This document shows, piece by piece, positions 59,941 through 64,000 of a stretch of 64,000 nucleotides of DNA. Under the pieces are notes generated by a model. That model had not been told where the DNA came from, did no database searches, and was given only the letters and a program-made list of their open reading frames with translations. This DNA is from Candidatus Saccharimonadota bacterium (GTDB lineage: Bacteria; Patescibacteriota; Saccharimonadia; Saccharimonadales; Saccharimonadaceae), in assembly GCA_017619315.1 (NCBI GenBank), contig JAFZSN010000011.1, positions 1 to 64,000 of the forward strand, read 5' to 3'. A program made the position numbers and the translations under genes. Each line of letters begins with the position of its first letter. Within the stretch, counting starts at the first letter, position 1.

Positions 59941-61494
59941 CTACATTCTATCTAAGCGGTTCTGTTTTTTCATTTTTACAACCGTAGACTCGTCGAACAC
60001 GAATTTATCTGGGTCTATACCGTTTTTGGTACACTCTTCGTGAGTGCGTCTTCTAATATCGTCCAAATAGGACGCGTCGTGTGAAGCGATCTGCGGAGCA
60101 AGACCCCTTATGGTAGCGTAAAAGTTATCACCGCCTAACTGCAAAGCTTTATCGTATCTTCCGTTTACTTCGAAATCACAATTACCGCCAGCCCGAAACT
60201 GCTCTATTATATCCGAGAAATTATCGCGAATTTGACTTCTAAAAAACTGGAACATTTTTGAGTTTTCTTGCAGATCTCGCTGGCTAAAACCAAGCCGTTC
60301 GGCAGTTTTTTCCGAAGCTTTAGTCTCGTCAACCCAACCATTATTAGATAACTGCCTCCTTTTTTCTACATCCAAATGGAGTGAAAACCTTTTTGCGAAA
60401 TCTTCCCTCAGTTTTTTGATCTCTTTTTTGGCCACGTAGTCAGAAAACAACATTTTCTGGCCGCCATGGCGTATTTCATCATTTTGGTGCGCTGCTACCC
60501 AATCCAAAGTAGCACCCCTCAATGCCGCGCCGAGTATTCTAGCTCTGACTTCACTATAGGAACCCTTTTCGGGCTCAGCACCGTAGCCTATATCTCCGTC
60601 AATCACCCCAGTTAAAACGGGTGGCTCGTGGAAGTGTTCTGCTAACTCTGGGCGCTCTTTTTTGAGCTGGCGTATAACCTCGAGGTTTTTAACTAGGTCC
60701 TTGGTCGAAGTATAAATCACTATCGTGTCAGCTCTTTTACCTGACTCATCAAACTTAAAATAGTAAGGCAAACCATTTTTCTCGTAAGTATCAACCAAGG
60801 CATCAATTACACCATAAGTGCTGGTTGAATCGGTGTTCAGATAAAGACGATGGTCTACTTCGATCCTATCTTCTTGCCTAGCATTTACGTAACGGGACTT
60901 CACATGTATCCAACCAGGATTTTTTAGATTCCAGTTGTATTTCTCGAAACAATCAAACATAGCTTCGGACTCGTTTTTGTCGGGTATTTGATCTATTGCT
61001 GCTATCAATTCCGATGCGGTTGAACATTCTGGATGAGTCTTTACGAAATTATGCAAGTATTTGAACTCGTTTTTTAACGTTCCGGCGGCCCTTGCGTTGA
61101 TGAACTCCTCCTTCGTCATATCTGCCACGGAATGTCTCCAGCGTTCATACATCTTCTGCTCAAATCTCTGGCGATCAGTGGAGTTGATGAGACCAGTTTC
61201 TTTTTGTTCTACCCCAATTTTTTGTAAAGAACCATACAACCCACCAAGGTCAGAACCTTCTTTTGCATAAGCGTTTACGACCGACAGCAACTTCTCGTCG
61301 TTATTGAGCGGGTTGCTCAAGGCGTCATAAAAATCCTTCAAACTCTCTATGGGCTCCTGATCTATCAATCTTTGTTTTTCTTGTTGAAGCTCACGGGCCT
61401 TCGCTGGGTCAAACTGATCTCTCATATCAGCTAGCGATTGCAAACTCGAATCTATCCTCCTGGCGCCTTCGCCGTCCTTCACGGTTTCATTCAT
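59941..61494 (-). CDS. Hypothetical protein with possible HopA1-like domain (517 aa)
   Basis: A soluble, helical N-terminal part (about 1-180) precedes a middle segment: WIHVKSRYVNARQEDRIEVDHRLYLN, PYYFKFDESGKRADTIVIYTSTKDL, and PPVLTGVIDGDIGYGAEPEKGSYSEVRARILGAAL. This order (basic motif, strand pair, late Gly-rich turn, then a helix beginning S...R..L...AL) resembles HopA1 effector-family domains found in plant-pathogen effectors and lanthipeptide systems. A coiled C-terminal region follows. The assignment is tentative. No signal peptide is seen. The ATG is 6 nt after TATAAT. Confidence 0.45.
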   Translation of the reverse strand: MNETVKDGEGARRIDSSLQSLADMRDQFDPAKARELQQEKQRLIDQEPIESLKDFYDALSNPLNNDEKLLSVVNAYAKEGSDLGGLYGSLQKIGVEQKETGLINSTDRQRFEQKMYERWRHSVADMTKEEFINARAAGTLKNEFKYLHNFVKTHPECSTASELIAAIDQIPDKNESEAMFDCFEKYNWNLKNPGWIHVKSRYVNARQEDRIEVDHRLYLNTDSTSTYGVIDALVDTYEKNGLPYYFKFDESGKRADTIVIYTSTKDLVKNLEVIRQLKKERPELAEHFHEPPVLTGVIDGDIGYGAEPEKGSYSEVRARILGAALRGATLDWVAAHQNDEIRHGGQKMLFSDYVAKKEIKKLREDFAKRFSLHLDVEKRRQLSNNGWVDETKASEKTAERLGFSQRDLQENSKMFQFFRSQIRDNFSDIIEQFRAGGNCDFEVNGRYDKALQLGGDNFYATIRGLAPQIASHDASYLDDIRRRTHEECTKNGIDPDKFVFDESTVVKMKKQNRLDRM

Positions 61495-61584
61495 ACAACC
61501 ATTATAACTTGTAATAAAAAAAGTGCCAACTTACGCTGGACTTTATTAAAACAAGACTTTTTAAAGCACATCGATAGATGTGCT

Positions 61585-61623
61585 TGGTGCCCGGGACAGG
61601 ACTTGTATCGAAGATTCAAGTCC
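61585..61623 (-). repeat. Partial copy 2 of the tRNA-Leu(UAG) 3' end
   Basis: The minus strand reads CAAGTCCTGTCCCGGGCACCA, identical to the tRNA 3' end with CCA. It is preceded by GGACTTGAATCTTCGATA, which makes a GGACTTG/CAAGTCC hairpin, almost the same as at the tRNA-Leu(GAG) locus. A terminator AAGCACATC/GATGTGCTT follows. Confidence 0.8.
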
Positions 61624-61648
61624 GAAAAAACACACTGTCAAGTGTGCT

Positions 61649-61681
61649 TGGTGCCCGGGACAGGACTTGATTCGAAGAACA
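61649..61681 (-). repeat. Partial copy 1 of the tRNA-Leu(UAG) 3' end
   Basis: The same 21-nt tRNA 3' end (CAAGTCCTGTCCCGGGCACCA) is preceded by GTTCTTCGAAT and followed by an AAGCACACT/AGTGTGTT hairpin with a T tract. The unit period is about 64-68 nt. Confidence 0.8.
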
Positions 61682-61716
61682 AGCCTAACTTTTTAAAGCA
61701 CATCGATAGATGTGCT

Positions 61717-61801
61717 TGGTGCCCGGGACAGGACTTGAACCTGCACACCGAATGGCATATGCTCCTAAGGCATACGTGTCTACCAATTCCACCACCCGGG
61801 C
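61717..61801 (-). tRNA. tRNA-Leu(UAG)
   Basis: An 85-nt class II tRNA with encoded CCA. Acceptor GCCCGGG pairs with CCCGGGC. The D arm has GGTGGAATTGGTAGACACG and the anticodon loop CTTAGGA between TATGC and GCATA gives UAG. The T arm is GGTTCAAGTCC. It is immediately followed by an AAGCACATC/GATGTGCTT terminator and the two partial 3'-end copies. Confidence 0.95.
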
Positions 61802-61823
61802 CTGCTACTATATTATCACGAAT

Positions 61824-62273
61824 TTAGCGAAAAAGCGAGCGTTTTACCATGACGCGTGAAGAAAGATAAGTAACTAGCATTCCAGCGACTAAAGCAATAG
61901 GGAGAAACTCTTCTGGGCCGGTGTTAGGCATGTTGTCACTTTTTTCGGTTGCGCGACTGGTCGAAATCACGCCGTTTCCGGTTGATTTTTTCTCAGTCTC
62001 AGTAGATAAAGTGCCGACAGTGGAACCACTCTTTTCCTTCTCGGTGGTTTCAGTTTTTGCAGGTTCTTCAGTTTTCTCTGGACTATCTACATTTTCATCA
62101 ACAACCACCTCCGTATTTGAAGTTTCGCTCGTTACCGAAACGGTTTTAGTAGACTTCCTTGTCGCAACAACGATGATCGCAACGATCAAAATAAGAATTA
62201 TAACGACGGCAGCCGTAGCAATGGCAATAATTTTACGTCGCTCTTTTTTATCAGTTTCTCCCTGGTAATACAT
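61824..62273 (-). CDS. Bitopic surface protein with PNTG C-terminus (149 aa)
   Basis: An N-terminal transmembrane helix (IIAIATAAVVIILILIVAIIVVA) precedes a Thr/Ser/Glu-rich extracellular stalk of about 75 residues. MPNTGPEE, a second hydrophobic helix (FLPIALVAGMLVTYLSS) and a basic tail (RVMVKRSLFR) follow. It is a probable sortase-type or membrane-tethered stalk protein of unknown function. Ribosome-binding site AAGGAG. Confidence 0.65.
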   Translation of the reverse strand: MYYQGETDKKERRKIIAIATAAVVIILILIVAIIVVATRKSTKTVSVTSETSNTEVVVDENVDSPEKTEEPAKTETTEKEKSGSTVGTLSTETEKKSTGNGVISTSRATEKSDNMPNTGPEEFLPIALVAGMLVTYLSSRVMVKRSLFR

Positions 62274-62394
62274 AAATAACTCCTTATCCTATAATTATAT
62301 CACACAATGGCAGAAAAAGCAAATACTTTTATAACATAAAACCGGGGAAAATCAACGAGCTACAACCCATTGACAAAACACAAGAAATATATCA

Positions 62395-62916
62395 TTATGA
62401 TTCGGGCGAGAAAATCGTCTTCGTAGATGGGAAATCTTCCAAAAGTTTAACAATTTGCTCTTCCAGGGCGTCCATCTCTGGATCGGAGAAATTGGAATCA
62501 CGAGTAAACTTGATATCGTAAGGCTGGAAAGAAATTTTAAACGCATCTCGGTGGTCTTCGATTGCACCCTCTAGGCCCCGGCCAAAGCAAAACTCTAGAC
62601 TGACGCTCAAGTCTTTCACTCCGTTTAATCTCCCGTCAGTCACTGCGCTACGAAAAGCGCTGTCGCTATCATAGGATGAACTCCCTCCGGCGCTCGTATA
62701 GATATAAACTTTGAAGAACGACCCGTACCTTTCTTTATAACTATAATTACGCTGGTTTGGCTCCAAAGCGTTGTTTTTTGATGTATCGTCCTCGACCTTC
62801 TTCAGGAAAACACGATACGCCTTGTCTAAAAATGATACCAAATTCTCAACATACTCACGTACTACAAGAATATCTGGGTAGTTATGCTCATGATTAACCG
62901 GTGAAGAAAACCCCAT
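62395..62916 (-). CDS. Hypothetical protein (173 aa)
   Basis: Not recognised. Soluble, with HEHNYPDILVVREYVENLVSFLDKAYRVF, YTSAGGSSSYDSDSAFRSAVTDGR, and an acidic C-terminal helix. Good signals: TATAAT, ribosome-binding site AAGGAGGT and ATG at 62916. The island proteins at 34-35 kb have a similar acidic, aromatic character, but I see no aligned motif. Confidence 0.55.
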   Translation of the reverse strand: MGFSSPVNHEHNYPDILVVREYVENLVSFLDKAYRVFLKKVEDDTSKNNALEPNQRNYSYKERYGSFFKVYIYTSAGGSSSYDSDSAFRSAVTDGRLNGVKDLSVSLEFCFGRGLEGAIEDHRDAFKISFQPYDIKFTRDSNFSDPEMDALEEQIVKLLEDFPSTKTIFSPES

Positions 62917-62980
62917 TTTACCTCCTTAACTTTTACTAATTATAGCAAAATCATTTTGCAAAATAAACCCACCGAGTGTC

Positions 62981-63505
62981 TTATTTTTTGAAATAGATCG
63001 AAATGGTAGCGCCAGCATATTTGCGGCTCTTATCGAGTTTCATCCCGGGTAAATCCGGCACCTCGCCAGGGTGAGAAAGCACGAATACGCCGCCTTCTTT
63101 CAAAAACTGCAAAAGATGGAATACCTCATTTATCCTAAAATCGTCATAAGGAGGGTCGGCTAAAACTACGTCAAACACCTTATCGGTAGAAAAGGTAGAC
63201 ACCTTAGAGCCAACTACTTCCCCTTCCGCCCCAAGCGCAGCGAGGTTGTCTTTGATTGTTTTGATCGCGTTAGAGTTGTTTTCGATAAATGTTACCTCTT
63301 CGGCCCCGCGAGAGAGTGCCTCTATTCCAAGAGAACCGGATCCAGAGAAAGCATCCAACAAAACGGCTCCCGGAATATAATCCGAAATCATATTAAAAAG
63401 CGCCAGCCTTTCCCTTTCGCCCATTGGGTGAGTCTTGCCGCCAGGCGTAGTAATGGCTCTACTTCTATAAATTCCAGAGGTGATTTTGATACTATTTTTT
63501 GTCAT
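62981..63505 (-). CDS. rsmD: 16S rRNA (guanine966-N2)-methyltransferase
   Basis: A 174-aa SAM-dependent methyltransferase: ITSGIYRSRAITTPGGKTHPMGERERLALFNM, LLDAFSGSGSLGIEALSRGA (SAM motif I), and the catalytic DPPYDDF. It methylates G966 of 16S rRNA. The gene starts 9 nt after TATAAT with AAAGGG before the ATG. Confidence 0.92.
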   Translation of the reverse strand: MTKNSIKITSGIYRSRAITTPGGKTHPMGERERLALFNMISDYIPGAVLLDAFSGSGSLGIEALSRGAEEVTFIENNSNAIKTIKDNLAALGAEGEVVGSKVSTFSTDKVFDVVLADPPYDDFRINEVFHLLQFLKEGGVFVLSHPGEVPDLPGMKLDKSRKYAGATISIYFKK

Positions 63506-63558
63506 TGCCCTTTAATTATATCATGAATGATATTTTAAACGCCCACACTAAGCCACGA

Positions 63559-64000
63559 CTAATTCAAAGTTGTGATCTGTTGATACTTGGAAATCCCCGC
63601 CATTAATTCCTTGTAATCTCCCATACGGGAAGGATCATTCATAAATCCCATCACGTCTACCTGCGCGCGGCTGATCAGCTTCGTATCAGAGAGCGAAGCG
63701 ATACGAAGGTCCAGCGCTCCGTGCTGCAGGGCCCCATAAATCTCCCCTGGGCCGCGCATCTTGAGGTCTACTTCCGCCAGATAAAAGCCATCATTTGATT
63801 TTTCAAGCTCACGCAGCCGCTTCGACGGATAAGTATCTCCAGAGGTCAAAAGATAACAATACGCCTGAGAGGCTCCGCGCCCCACACGCCCTCTTAGCTG
63901 GTGCAACTGCGCCAAACCATACGATTCGGCGTTTTCGATCACCATCAAATTAGCATTTGGGACATCCACCCCCACTTCCACCACTGTTGTAGAGACCAAA
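63559..64000 (-). CDS. recG: ATP-dependent DNA helicase RecG, C-terminal part (runs off right edge)
   Basis: The last 147 or so residues of Rec[43 protein letters not shown] covers helicase motifs V and VI, and [17 protein letters not shown] is the RecG wedge-side TRG region. RecG remodels stalled forks. The N-terminus is outside the window. The gene is next to rsmD, a common pairing. Confidence 0.93.
   Translation of the reverse strand, partial: LVSTTVVEVGVDVPNANLMVIENAESYGLAQLHQLRGRVGRGASQAYCYLLTSGDTYPSKRLRELEKSNDGFYLAEVDLKMRGPGEIYGALQHGALDLRIASLSDTKLISRAQVDVMGFMNDPSRMGDYKELMAGISKYQQITTLN

Noticed and set aside
61438..61827. 129-aa plus-strand ORF with repeated CAWCPGQDL
   Set aside because: It is the antisense translation of tRNA-Leu(UAG) and its 3'-end copies.
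1..64000. UGA recoding (UGA as Gly) as in Gracilibacteria/Absconditabacteria
   Set aside because: Overlapping ATGA junctions and the protein lengths require UGA as stop.

Overview
The window looks like a chromosomal segment of a Candidate Phyla Radiation (Patescibacteria) bacterium, most likely Candidatus Saccharibacteria (TM7). This is inferred from several traits. Core proteins are compact: EF-Ts of 198 aa, ProRS of 409 aa without an editing insertion, and UvrC of 424 aa without the helix-hairpin-helix tail. Sugar metabolism centres on phosphoketolase and pentose phosphate enzymes. There is Gram-positive-type wall machinery with PxTG surface proteins, and no biosynthetic operons are seen. 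UGA is used as stop, which argues against the Gracilibacteria/Absconditabacteria code. No database search was possible, so taxonomic and family calls rest on recognised motifs.

Layout: 0-2.5 kb holds a partial Mur ligase, rpsJ and tuf. 2.6-5.7 kb is poor in protein genes: four tandem small RNA transcription units (A-D), two orphan small proteins and one RNA of about 510 nt (E), all on the minus strand. 5.8-8.7 kb holds fusA, with an apparent frameshift, and another small RNA (F). 8.8-17.6 kb holds gatC-gatA-(small membrane protein)-gatB, with a palindromic in-frame insertion in gatA, then murJ, a class A PBP and a PIN-TRAM protein. 17.6-30.6 kb holds a two-gene phosphoketolase, uvrB, lysS, greA, proS, two membrane proteases, uppS, frr, rpmE, rpsB and tsf. 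30.7-33.2 kb encodes surface proteins.

33.3-38.3 kb is an accessory island ending at tRNA-Leu(GAG). It has five orphan genes with consensus or near-consensus promoters, structured leaders and a shared family of terminator hairpins. One gene encodes an alpha-CTD / sigma-region-4 / alpha-CTD fusion. 38.3-54 kb returns to core functions: peptide-binding protein, secG, uvrC, eno, LOG, PfkB kinase, rpe, rpiB, gap, rpsG/rpsL and tig, ending with an FAD oxidase and small proteins. 54-62.9 kb is enriched in surface, envelope and possible host-interaction proteins: GNAT, a repeat surface protein, a LiaF-like protein, a GH25 lysozyme and a possible HopA1-like protein. It includes tRNA-Leu(UAG), followed by tandem copies of its own 3' end. 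rsmD and a partial recG close the window.

Two transcription styles are visible. Many housekeeping genes are leaderless: their start codon lies 6-7 nt after a TATAAT box, at the expected transcription start. The accessory genes and small RNAs instead use TTGACA-N17-TATAAT promoters, a hairpin at or near the 5' end, and strong intrinsic terminators. The most novel material is the A-D RNA array with RNA E, the 33-38 kb island with its fused RNA-polymerase-like protein, the tRNA-Leu 3'-end copies, and the palindromic insertion in gatA.
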